Positions 54,460 to 64,000 of a stretch of DNA of 64,000 nt are shown here, in pieces (positions within the stretch are counted from its first letter, which is position 1; each line of letters opens with the position of its first letter). The notes below the pieces were generated by a model. It made no database searches. It was not told the origin of the DNA and saw only the letters and a list, made by a program, of their open reading frames with translations. Source of the stretch: Takakia lepidozioides (taxonomy: Eukaryota > Streptophyta > Takakiopsida > Takakiales > Takakiaceae); NCBI GenBank assembly GCA_030704615.1, contig CM060732.1, forward strand, positions 47,535,053 through 47,599,052, read 5' to 3'. Position numbers and translations under genes: made by a program.

Positions 54460-56238
54460 CTTGGCAGGGCCATCCGGCAACCAGCAAGTGGTTATGTGCA
54501 GGGGATTAACGACCCACACCATTCATGATAGTGTTTCTTTCTGAATATTTGGAGGGCGACATGGACAGTTGGGTGTTGAGTGAACTTCCAATGGAAACCA
54601 TTTACCAGGTTGGTTTTATTCTCCTACAAAGACAGTCATCTTAACTTGACTGAAAACATTTTCTCTATCGTACAAAAGTACCTACAGACTCGCAACCTCC
54701 AATTTATCATGTCCTCATGTAGGAACTTTCCAATATCCATGAGGTTAGTTCCTGGCATGCATCAATATTAATGCATTTCAATAGGCCATGAATAAAAATT
54801 GCAATTTTCACTTCAAGAAATCTCTCCATTTCTAGCTATCCCTCTTCAAGACTGCAGGGAAATAGGGGCCTCTGAATCAGCCTTTCGGACGATGGGGACG
54901 TTGACATTCTCATGCGTTGCTTGGCAAGTCTTGTGAGAATTTACACTAGTATCAAGTTGGACATCAGAGAGCAGTGAATGAGAGGGAAAGCAAGAGAGCA
55001 GTCAAACCAGGAATCCACCTATGAAGGGATCCAGTGGGGGGGACAGATGGAGGCTGGTACTTTTTGGTGTCTGACAAAACTATTGGATGGCATTCAAGAC
55101 CACTACACATTTGCACAGCCTGGCATCCAGCGCCTTGTCTTCAAATTAAAGGAGCTTGTGCGGCATATTGATGGTTCTCTCTCTATCTCTTAGATAAATA
55201 ACTTTGATGTTCCTAAAGAGGGTCACTCTGGTGAGAATATCCCGGACAAGGTATCAGAACGCAAAGAGGAGAAGATTCAAGTTGATTTCATTCTGGTAGG
55301 ATGTCAGATAAAAGTAGCAACCAAGCTATGCAGATAAGTGCGGACCAGAAGGAGTCGCCAGACAGTAGGTCTTATGTTGGGAGGCACCCCGCTCCAGGCA
55401 AGCTCCCGCAAAACATCTGTGCCGACACAACTCACCCATTCCACTGTTACAGGTAGGCTGCTTTTGACACTTCTCCTGGAATCGTAGAGGCAAATAACAA
55501 GGCTTGTCATCACGTTGTGAGATAGCTAAAAAGACAGAACAAATAAGGTTGCCACAGTGGAATCCAAAATAAGTTGAAGGGGGCAATTTTTCAGACTGAA
55601 GAGACAGAAACCAGGTCTAGAGAGAGAGGAAGACAAGGAAAAATGAGCACACCGAGATCAATTGCAGGGGCACCTGGCAACCCGGGCAGTGTCAGTGGCT
55701 CTCCCGCCTGTTGAGGGTCTTGAGTTACCCATTGAGCCCCCTCTCCTTGCAGTGTCAAAAGGGTAACTGGGTGGTGACCCACTAACCTCCCCCATGCTGT
55801 CACTTAAATCAGTTGTGTAGCTCTGTCAAGCCATCAGCACCATTTGATCTATAACTCAGATGAGAGACATCACCAAAACGGCAGCAGGCAGGAGCCTCTT
55901 TACAAACTTAGATTTACAGCTTTAAAGTTGACAATCGGACAGCTCTCAGTACTTAATCGAGCAAGTCGTTCACATGAGGTTGTGCTAGATAACATATAGA
56001 TGGCTATATATGCAATACCAGCTAACCCTGACAGCTTGAAGTGGAAGAAAGTAGGACACTAATGATTGAAGATGATGCAGACAAGAGCTACACTATCACC
56101 CAGCATGCTGGTTAGACAATAGGGTCTGCACTCTGACTTGGGGTTGGACTGTTATCTTCGTCATCCTCTCTTCTCTCTGAACTTGATGGCCCCTCGGCTG
56201 ACTCCTTCCGACCCAGAAATTTACCAACTCTTAACAAC
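54460..56238 (-). pseudogene. TBC Rab-GAP gene, partial copy in arm C (lacks the last exons)
   Basis: Mirror of the arm A gene. The N-terminal exons are on the minus strand (56238-56112 GKFLGRKESAEGP; about 55423-55342 LRELAWSGVPPN). The middle exons are on the plus strand (54460-54528 QPASGYVQGIND; 54531-54608 VFLSEYLEGDMDSW; 55043-55163 LLDGIQDHYTFAQ). The final exons present at 27689-28340 do not occur here, since arm C stops at the inversion breakpoint (54052). The same 4-base loss after GIND is present, so the damage predates the duplication. Confidence 0.85.
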
Positions 56239-56239
56239 C

Positions 56240-57800
56240 TGAAGCACCAAGGCACACTTTTCAGGATGACTGACGTGGACCACAAATGAGTTGAAGTATA
56301 TCAAAACACATCTGTAGCGGAAGCTGGGCATCCGAGGTGTGCACCACCTCAATCCCGAACTGGTCCGCCCCTACAGGCAGGCTTTCCAATTTAACCCTTC
56401 ATACTAAGTGCAATATATTTGGAAGTTATCACCTATGTCAGAGGGGCACAGTGGGGCAACATGATCCACGGTCCGAAGGACAAAGCCAGGCTCTCAAATC
56501 ACTCTCATATGCACTTTCTCCTTGGAAGAAGGTAGTAAAAATAACTATTGTACAGCTGCAGAAGACTCAATACTCATCAAGTTGTTATATGCAGACTTTG
56601 CTTTGGAAGTTCTACACTGTTATGCTTCTTTCCAACTAAAACAATATGTTTTAGCTCTATATTTCAAAATAATGCCTAGGCCTGTTGTGGGTCATGTGAT
56701 GGCATCTCATCACAAATACTGTCTCAAAGGAAAAACAAGCAAGTTAAGGTTCCGTACAACTGCGCAAAGGGAATGTCCTGTCACACTTCTCTCTAGCATG
56801 AATGGAATCCGCTTCAAAGTCTCCCTACCCATAAAGACACAATGACAACAGTATGCTGAAGTAATGAAGGCCAATGCTAAACAAAGATTCATGGCCTCCC
56901 AAGATTTAGTAGCGGATTTCCCCAGATTGAAGTAGGAGATGCTTTGGAGAAGTGATTTACACCGGTTGCGCTACCGGGAGAAAGTTTCGATTGTGTTACC
57001 ATTTACCCTGAAAATATAAAGGCTTATGCACTCGTGATAGTTTAACCGTACCAAACAATTGCAGTAATTGATTCCGATTCCAATTCTTAAATCATCTGCC
57101 GATTCTATGCAAGACAGTGGAGGCATTTACCACTCATTCCGCATTGTACTCATGAGATCCACACATATAACCTCCCGAATCCCTGTGGCGATATCTTTTC
57201 AAGACTCGGCAATTGCGATACTCTCAACCATCTGAAAGTGACATGACGCTATGGAAGCTTAACTCGTTTTGGTGAAGACAGAAATAGAAATACGGCAATG
57301 CACCCATGTCATTGAAAGAATGAGGTGAAACAGGTCATGTATCCCAGATCTGGAGAGAGACAGAGAGAGAGCCAAAGAATAAAAAAAAAGACAAACATAC
57401 ACACACTATACTAGAGAGGAGGCGTAGGTCATAAAAATGTACCCTGTAGCTTTTCTTAAAGTCTGATTGAGACCTCGGTCCACGTTATTGATCGAGTCTC
57501 TCTCACCATCATTCGCCTGCTTCATCTCCGTTACTTAATTCAGCGAAGTCTTTTCAATCCTCCAATTTCTCCAGCTCTATCTCCATTACCATATCGCAGA
57601 TGGTTCTGGCTGTAGCAGGAACAATGCAGTGATATCCATCTACACGTACCTATTGATGTACCCATCTACAGACTTGATCTCCTTCTTCTGCATCCAATTC
57701 TCCGCCTAGCAATTACCGGTGATGCTTCGATCTCCTGCCCTACACCTCTGGACCTGTCATTTCCTCTGCTACATCACACACATCACAGATCTCTCTTTTT
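56240..57800. other. no gene recognised (arm C spacer)
   Basis: Mirror of 23800-25340. No coding segment is supportable. Confidence 0.5.
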
Positions 57801-57801
57801 C

Positions 57802-58227
57802 TTGAAGAACCAGACTGGAGGAGAGCACGTCGACGGACGAAGAACCATCCTTCGACACAAACCGGCTACGTTTGTCTTTCTCTCCTTTAGAAAGACAAAT
57901 TACCTTTCACTATCCTTATCTCCTTCCCTCCTGAGAGCATTGGGGCGGTTCAGAGTGGGTTCCCACAACCTACGGATAGAGACTGGCAGATGGGAAAACC
58001 TGCAACGGGAGGACCGCCTATGTCCTGCTTGCATAGGGCGCAGCCAGGAAATTGAAACTGAAGAACACTTCTTCTACTGCCCTCTATACTACGAGATCCG
58101 TGGGAGGTTCCACCGTTCATTCAGTGGAACCCAAACTCTCACTGAAGTCTTCCACTATGAGGATCAAAAATGCTTGGCAGCCTACCTGCACGAGACCTTC
58201 ACCCTTAGACAGTCGCTAGAACATTAA
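57802..58227 (+). pseudogene. LINE C-terminal zinc-binding tail (arm C)
   Basis: Plus-strand copy of the arm A fragment with an identical 141-codon frame: RALGRFRVGSHNLRIETGRW, EDRLCPACIGRSQEIETEEH, FFYCPLYYEI. It lies about 340 bp upstream of the release-factor gene in both arms, so the insertion is older than the duplication. Confidence 0.7.
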
Positions 58228-58567
58228 TTGTTATTCTTGGTTTCTGGATTTGTTCCTCTCTCATGTTTTTCCTTCCATTTTGTCCCATAAGCTCTATGAG
58301 CTGTCCGCGGACGTTATAAAGCACCATTTCATTTCTCTGGGGATTTCCTCATAACTTCTTTCAATCCTACGGATGGAATATTCTATCTACACGTGTTTTG
58401 GATTGCGCAAATTTTTTAGCATCACGCCCTCCAAAACCCTTTGCGTTTCTCCAGGCAGAATAGGATCGAATACCGCGCCTACTACAATGCCATAAGAAGG
58501 ACAGGGCAGGGAGTTCTCTCTGTCGCTGAGAAGAAACGAGAGGGCTCAAGTGAGAAGCATCGGTCGA

Positions 58568-60804
58568 ATGGGGCGGCCGCCATTGCTGGGCTTGCATGCA
58601 CCCCTACACCATCTTCTTACAACCAGTTTCCGCCTCGGATCCCTGCTTTCCTTGAACTCCGGTTTGAATGACCACCCAACGTCTTCTTCACGATGTTTCC
58701 ATTGTGTTGCTGCAGCAGTGCCTGCCTCCTTCAAGGTGCCCTTGAATAGATTTCTAAGCCACACGCAGAATGGGCAAGAAGACAATGTTTCTGATACCGG
58801 CTGCAGCAGTGAAGTGCCGAATGCAAGCAGCAGCAACGAAAGCGCCGTTGGGGTGGTCGATTTTCTTGGCTTAAGCGAGCGCGAGCTGCTTCTTCAGTGT
58901 AAAATGGATACGTATCGAGCATCTGGGCCTGGTGGGCAGCACCGAAACAAGACCGAGAGTGCAGTCAGGCTCCGACACCTTCCCACGGGTCTGGTTTCAC
59001 AGGTGTGGTCCGTCTTTCTTTCTTCTTCGTTGCATCTTTATCAATTCCACCTTTTTTCTGTTGTGGAGTGGTTTTTTCTGCTGTTTGTCTCAGTATATGG
59101 GATGATGTGAAAGATTTGAGCAGAATTTAGATTGTTTACAAGAAATTTCCCTGATAAGCGTATCCATGCGGGGTCGGGTGACTGCACTTTAACTTAAGTC
59201 TGTAGGCTATTTACAAATTTTGGGAACCTTCTCCTGTTTTGTAGGGCACATCCAGCGGTTTAAGGATCAGAGATGTTGGAGCTGTTTTATTGGGTTGTTT
59301 GTGAGTGTAATCTGGCAAGTAGGCACCGTTGAAATGCACAGCTCTACAAGCCTGAGGTCTCCTTACAATAAGGATGTCATGTCGGAGGTTGTCTTTTTTA
59401 TTGGCTCGAAGAACCTGGGCTGGTTATTAATGAAGTGCATCTTGTGAACTGAAGTAATGATTGCAAAAAAGCAGGCGTCAGAAGACCGGTCGCAGCATAA
59501 TAACCGAACTCTGGCTTTGAATCGACTGCGGCAGCTGATTGCTGTTGAAGGTGCCCACCTTTACATGCAGGAACATTTGGACTCACGAACTGTGATCTGT
59601 TAAACAGGATTGAGAAAGTATTTGCATCTACCATGCTGACTCCATTGCCTATTCCTTGTTGAGCGGGGGATTTTTGGGGTTAGTCAGGCAGCCTGTGGAG
59701 CTAGAAGGTTACAAAGCTCCCCCTGAGCTGCTGCGAATTCTACCTCCGGGCTCAAAGACAAAAAGAGAGAGGGAAGGAGTGCAGCAGATAGGCCCTAATC
59801 ACTGCGATTTTGTGCTGGTACCCTGCTGTGTGTTCTGGATTCTCTGTCTTTGTTTGCACATGTTACCCGTACTGTAGCTGGGAAGTTTCACTGTCTGTTT
59901 TTCTTACTGCGTCACACTGCTTCATTGTTAGCTGAGAGAGGGAGTTTGTCTGCAGCAGTGGCCTTACAGGTAGTCTTGTGCATCAAGCATAGACTTTGGT
60001 TTGATGAGTCCGCTTCAAGATCTGAATTCATAGCGATTTTGTGCACTAGCAACACCGTATTTAGGATGTAGATGGAAAAGTGATGGGAAGATTTGGCTAG
60101 AAGTCGAGACATTTGACATGGATCCATCTCTGCATTACAGGGACTGCAGGCATTGCTGGACCTGCTGTGGATGGTTAATGGGTCTATCTCCGAGTCTGCT
60201 ACACTGCTGGGGTCAGTTACTATATCCTGTAAACTCGACTAGTTCATGATGATGGCAAACAATTGTTGTGACCTTGAGGCCTTAAGTTTCACAGTCCAAA
60301 CCTGCATGTCTAAAAAGCCTCCTCCAGACATCCTGTATTCCCCATGAAACAGGGGGAGGCATACTCTACGGAGTGTGAAGTTTATTCGAAGTGGGATTGT
60401 CTTGTTACTGAATGGGCTCAAAGCTTGCAGAGGGCCATGCTCTGCTTGGATTCTGGCGCCAACCTGGTGCCTCAGGCCTGAACCGATACTCAACTGAATG
60501 ATGACCTCGTAGGAGCTATGTGTGCAGTTGACTCTGAGTAGCTTCATTTCTAGAGTCGGTATTCTCCATCAGTGCTGTAATTTTGTAGATTTTCTGATCC
60601 TGTTTCATTGTGATCTTGTGGCATATTACGTCTACATTGGGGGTTCAAGATGTGCCTGGATTGACCTGCAGGGTGAGCACCGGGGCACTTTCAAGGCTGA
60701 TTGTTTCGGATAGGCTATTGTGGAACGCCGTCAACAATCTCCGAGCTTTAAAAGTAAGCGCTTCATGGCACTTTCTTATTTACAAAAAAGGACAGTTTCA
60801 GTAG
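58568..60804 (+). CDS. class I peptide-chain release factor-like (GGQ) protein, five exons, intact (arm C)
   Basis: Exons 58568-59002, 59475-59550, 59684-59817, 60141-60211 and 60672-60804 give one 282-residue frame of the same length as the arm B copy. GGQ is at residues 122-124 in [17 protein letters not shown]. Differences from arm B in exon 1: N/H and R/L in the transit-peptide region, D/N and G/S in the linker, A/P just before the GGQ loop, and L/R after it. Intron 3-4 length and the exon-5 GTAAGC donor are shared. The start ATG is the first in frame after the leader and opens a basic, Leu-rich N-terminus, suggesting organelle import. Two intact paralogues with replacements could both be active, or one may be a recent untested duplicate. 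Confidence 0.85.
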
Positions 60805-61119
60805 AAACGTCCTCCACTGAAGTACATATCACATATGTGTACACACAAAGGAAACGAAAGACGAAGGAGACAGAAGACAAGTGCTACATAATCTCCCTGC
60901 TGTGTGCACGGTTAGTCTTAGGTTGCCTACACAATCAGCAGGAACACAGACACAGTTTTGTGTGTGTTGATACACTCTCTTGATATCCGTTGCAGAAGTT
61001 GAAGCCTCTACGTGGAGCTTGAAGCTGTGGGACTGAACTGACAAGTTTCCTATATACACCAACATTCATTTTTCTCAGAGGCGGCTGAATCTGGACAAGG
61101 AAGCAACTTCTATGGTAGT

Positions 61120-61280
61120 CCTCCTCTCTAGTATAGTGTGTGTATGTTTGTCTTTGGTTGATTCTTTGACTCTCTCTCCGTCTCTCTCCAGATCTGGGAT
61201 ACATGACCCGTTTCACCTCATTCTTTCAATGACATGGGTGCATTGCCGTATTTCTATTTCTGTCTTCACCAAAACGAGTT
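61120..61280 (+). repeat. copied piece of arm A/C intergenic DNA
   Basis: Same as 24172-24330 (and the minus strand of about 57255-57412): CCTCCTCTCTAGTATAGTGT, then CTCCAGATCTGGGATACATG and CACCAAAACGAGTT. It is joined directly to the end of arm C. Confidence 0.85.
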
Positions 61281-61289
61281 TTCTTGTGA

Positions 61290-61510
61290 ATCTGGAGTTA
61301 ATCTGGAGTTTTGTGAAAATGTCTAGCAACACTGGGTCTATCCAGCGGAAGCATTGTGGGCTGTGTACGTATGTTTGTCAATTGTGAGATTAGAGAAATG
61401 TGATCATCAGTTGTCGATGTCTGTTTTGCTCTTCACTCTCCCCGTTTTTCCCGCTTTCTTAGCATTTTAAGTGGATCGGTTAGCTGTAAAAGAAGCTGCA
61501 GGGGTGGAAA
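61290..61510 (+). repeat. second copy of the arm C left-flank repeat
   Basis: Partner of 53838-54051, beginning with a small internal duplication (AATCTGGAGTTAATCTGGAG) and ending at CTGCAGGGGTGGAAAGG. Confidence 0.85.
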
Positions 61511-61610
61511 GGACATTGCGTCTAAATTTCCATTTTCTTCCGCCTGCGTTAAACTTAACCGATTCTTGACAGGGCTTTTGATTGCTCAATTTTTCAGCTT
61601 TTTTTTTTCC

Positions 61611-61677
61611 CAAACTAAGGGAGGAGGCAGAGGAGTATGTCAAGACATGCACCACATGCCAACAAAACCGGAGCGAG
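61611..61677 (+). mobile_element. 67-bp chip of gypsy integrase sequence
   Basis: CAAACTAAGGGAGGAGGCAG onward equals 33018-33083 of copy 2 and encodes [20 protein letters not shown]. It is flanked by unrelated sequence on both sides (a run of T before, GTTTCAACG after) with no LTR, so it is filler rather than an insertion of an element. Confidence 0.85.
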
Positions 61678-62183
61678 GTTTCAACGATTGGATCAAGGCA
61701 CGGACATACTAACGTTGGTGTTAGTTTTTCAGTGGAGTTGAGTTTCTTTCATTCATTCCAGTGAACCTCTTACAAAGGGAGAGGAGAGGGAGGGGTTGAA
61801 GGCATGGAGATGCTTGGGCTGAGATAGCCGGAGCCGCTTTTAGAGTCAAGGAGAACTAAGATATGAGCTTTTACAACCACGACGGCACCTGTTCCTGCTA
61901 ATCGCGGGGTTCCCGGTAAGAGCAGGTTAGCGTTTGGAAACTTTTGCTATTGCCACTATGATGCATGGGTATATATATTTTTAAATTTGAAAAGTACTTC
62001 TGTTGTAATGCATTCCAGAATACAGTGCACCACTATGTACAGACTACTGTCTCTCTCCAGTGAGTGCATGGCTTATGCAGTCTACTGTACTTACAGAGGT
62101 TACGGAGAGGCCCCCAAATTTTATGATTTTCAACTGTGCAGGTTGCCTGTTCCCGGAACTGGGAGGAATAAGTAGTTGAGATG
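61678..62183. other. no gene recognised; 5' flank of the coiled-coil gene copy from about 62080
   Basis: 61678-62080 shows nothing supportable. From about 62080 the sequence is the inverted equivalent of 36417-36524. Confidence 0.5.
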
Positions 62184-63180
62184 GCGGGCCGGAAGGAGAA
62201 AGCTTCCGCAACAGGTAAAAAGACTTTTATTTTTGCATGACTTTAAAAGGCCTTTAAAAGACTCTAGGTCACAAGCTTTACTTTATATATTTTTTTTATT
62301 CCATACTTTGTGACCTATATATGTCCTAATTTAGTTTATCGTTAGTTGTTTTGTAATTTTTTTGTAGGTGGATGAGAACGATCCTTTTGCGTTTCGTGAA
62401 AAGAAGACGAAGGTCTCCTTCCAAGTGAACGGACCAAAGCCTATGGTGTCCAAGCCACCACAAAGACTCAGAGGCACACCCTCACAAAATTCGTGACGGG
62501 ACAGGTTGGAACAGCTAAGAAGTTCTCTTCTGATCGGGTAAGGAGGATTCTGGCCTCTCTGGGCAGGGACAATATCACGATGAGACCCCTTGGGTCTCCA
62601 TTGCGGGCCATCTCAGTGGATTTCGAACAGTCTCTTTTGGTCAAGCTAAAGATGGAGAGGAATGAATTTACCGAGGTCTTGGAGGCACAGAAGACCATTA
62701 GGGATGAATTGGCGCTGCTGAAGGTGCGGGAGAGGGAGAAGAGGGAGAAGGAGCGGGAACTTTGATTTGATGAAGACGGATTTGAAGGTAATGAAAGTTG
62801 AAACTCGTTTGTTTATGGAAGACGGGTATGAGGTGGCCGTGCGGGCGTTTTTTGACAAGGTCCTAGAGATTTTTTATCAGGCCGCGGGGGTGAAGGGTTC
62901 CACGGAAGTGAAGGCATCATGGTTAAAATCTCCAGCGGCTAATCGATTCTGTACCGGTCAGTTTCTCCCTTTTCCAGAGTTTGGGGAGGGGGGTTTGGTC
63001 TTGGATGCAGAGGTTTTGAGAGTTTTCAGAACTGCCAAGTTGGAGTCTTCGATGTTGAGCGCTGCGACTTGCCACAGCTCCAAACCCATTAAGGTTGCTA
63101 TCGGCCTTGAGCAACTTGCCCAATTCAAGAATAATCGTATCTTTTATCAGCTGTTTCGTCAAGTATTTGACATTGTTCAA
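62184..63180 (+). pseudogene. coiled-coil protein gene, copy D
   Basis: ATG near 62181-62184 (MAGRKEKASAT), a GTAAAAAG donor, and an acceptor TTTTTTGTAG before 62370. Second exon: the GDENDP segment has lost two bases (GTGGATGAG against GTGGGGATGAG). The core FVTGQVGTAKKFSSDRVRRI then LGRDNITMRPLGSPLRAISV is in a different frame, and a further slip falls at 62762 (EREL-stop, where other copies read EKSFDLMK). The helical C-terminal part (VRAFFDKVLEIFYQAAGVKG, CTGQFLPFPEFGEGGLVLDA) is open from 62767 to 63189 and ends where the palindrome turns. The FGIAVSDMTSRYA...FCVWK end known from 28348-28420 is lost. Function unknown. Confidence 0.72.
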
Positions 63181-64000
63181 GGCCGATAACAACCTTAATG
63201 GGTTTGGAGCTGTGGCAAGTCGCAGCGCTCAACATCGAAGACTCCAGCTTGGCAGTTCTGAAAACTCTCAAAACCTCTGCATCCAAGATCAAACCCCCCT
63301 CCCCAAACTCTGGAAGAGGGAGAAACTGACCGGTACAGAATCGATTAGCTGCTGGAGATTTTAACCATGATACCTTCACTTCCGTGGAACCCTTCACCCC
63401 TGCGGCCTGATAAAAAATCTCCAGGACCTTGTAAAAAAACGCCCGCACGGCCACCTCATATCCGTCTTCCATAAACAAACGAGTCTCAACCTTCATTACC
63501 TTCAAATCCGTCTTCATCAAATCAAAGCTCTTCTCCCGCTCCCTCTCCCTCTTCTCCCTATCCCGCTCCTTCAGCAGCGCCAATTCATCCCTCATGGTCT
63601 TCTGTGCCTCCAAGATCTCGGTAAATTCATTCATCTCCATCTTTAGCTCGATCAAAATGGACTGTTCGGAATCCACTGAGATGGCCTGCAATGGAGACCC
63701 AAGGGGTCTCATCGTGATATTGTCCCTGCCCAGAGAGGCCAGAATCCTCTTTACTCGATCAGAAGAGAACTTCTTAGCTGTTCCAACCTGTCCCGTCACG
63801 AATTTTGTGAAGGTGTGCCTCTGAGTCTTTGTGGTGGCTTGGACACCATAGGCTTTGGTCCGTTCACTTGGAAGGAGACCTTCGCCTTCTTTGCACGAAA
63901 CGCAAAAGGGTCATTCTCATCCCCACCTACAAAAAAATTACAAAACAACCAACGATAAACTAAATTAGGACATATATAGGTCACAAAGTATGGAATAAAG
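63181..64000 (-). pseudogene. coiled-coil protein gene, copy E (inverted, runs off the window)
   Basis: Minus strand. The frame 63799-63125 is the longest unbroken core of this family in the window: VTGQVGTAKKFSSDRVKRIL, ERDREKREREREKSFDLMKT, AVRAFFYKVLEIFYQAAGVK, KPIKVVIGLEQ. After VIGLEQ it leaves the family sequence because the palindrome centre replaces the rest. Upstream, 63984-63796 carries NDPFAFRAKKAKVSFQVNGP in another frame. The start exon lies beyond the window edge. Confidence 0.72.

Larger units (their letters stand above)
54052..61119. repeat. segmental repeat arm C, inverted partner of arm A
   Basis: Mirror of 27531-20482 with about 18 bases of net length change. Left edge: AAATGACAAAATTGG joins CTGCAGGGGGTGG at 54052. 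Right edge: CTTCTATGGTAG(T) at 61118 joins CCTCCTCTCTAGTATAG. Confidence 0.93.

Noticed and set aside
62468-63824. Antisense ORFs over the coiled-coil gene copies
   Set aside because: They are shadows of the coding strand. The family is defined by the sense frame shared by three copies.
1-64000. CRISPR arrays, rRNA genes, bacterial operons
   Set aside because: No regularly spaced short repeats, no rRNA sequence and no operon-like gene order. The content is eukaryotic and plant-like throughout.

Overview
The window looks like nuclear DNA of a land plant, most likely a non-seed plant (fern, lycophyte or moss). The grounds are several decayed PPR genes ending in DYW RNA-editing domains, Ty3/gypsy chromoviruses primed by initiator-Met tRNA, spliced genes with GT-AG introns, a tRNA-derived SINE and degenerate CCCTAAA telomere-type repeats. 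Nothing looks bacterial. Most reading frames are relics: frameshifts, in-frame stops and lost exons are common. Only a five-exon peptide-release-factor-like gene (two intact copies) and a 95-codon GIY-YIG nuclease ORF look unbroken.

Layout. 1-3479: 5'-clipped gypsy copy 1 with its 3' LTR. 3480-4889: an unrecognised gene relic. 4930-9490: two PPR-DYW relics, (+) then (-), with a SINE between. 9598-15405: gypsy copy 3 (-), lacking its 3' LTR. 15406-16948: non-LTR retrotransposon fragment with RNase H. 16949-17005: a 57-base G run. 17006-18504: a third PPR relic and a zinc-finger-like exon. 19244-27531: repeat arm A, holding a SINE, a decayed release-factor gene, a LINE tail and most of a TBC (Rab-GAP) gene that ends at 28340. 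28348-36417 (-): a coiled-coil gene of unknown function split by gypsy copy 2 (28876-35843, both LTRs, 5-bp target duplication). 36524-40452: repeat arm B with an intact release-factor gene. 40708-44185: an MCM2 fragment, a LINE tail and a fourth PPR relic. 44190-44585: a promoter-like G-box cluster. 44586-48016: gypsy copy 4, deleted inside. 48017-53837: an AT-rich tract with telomere-like repeats, an LRR remnant and the GIY-YIG ORF. 54052-61119: arm C, mirror image of arm A, with an intact release-factor gene. 61120-64000: a mosaic of short copied pieces, then a large palindrome of the coiled-coil gene that runs off the window.

The organising feature is inverted duplication. Arms A and C are about 7 kb, nearly identical and inverted around a 26.5-kb spacer. 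B is an older third copy. The PPR relics at 5-7 kb and 42-44 kb are also mutually inverted, and the right edge is a tail-to-tail palindrome with a loop of about 74 bases. Several junctions carry short filler copied from elsewhere in the window, as replication template switching or error-prone end joining would leave. No operon or working pathway links these genes; the window reads as a retrotransposon-rich, rearrangement-prone region. The points most worth a second look are the A/C arms and their junctions, the TBC gene with an inverted internal segment, the end palindrome, the chain of hairpins in the gypsy 3' untranslated region, and the isolated GIY-YIG ORF.
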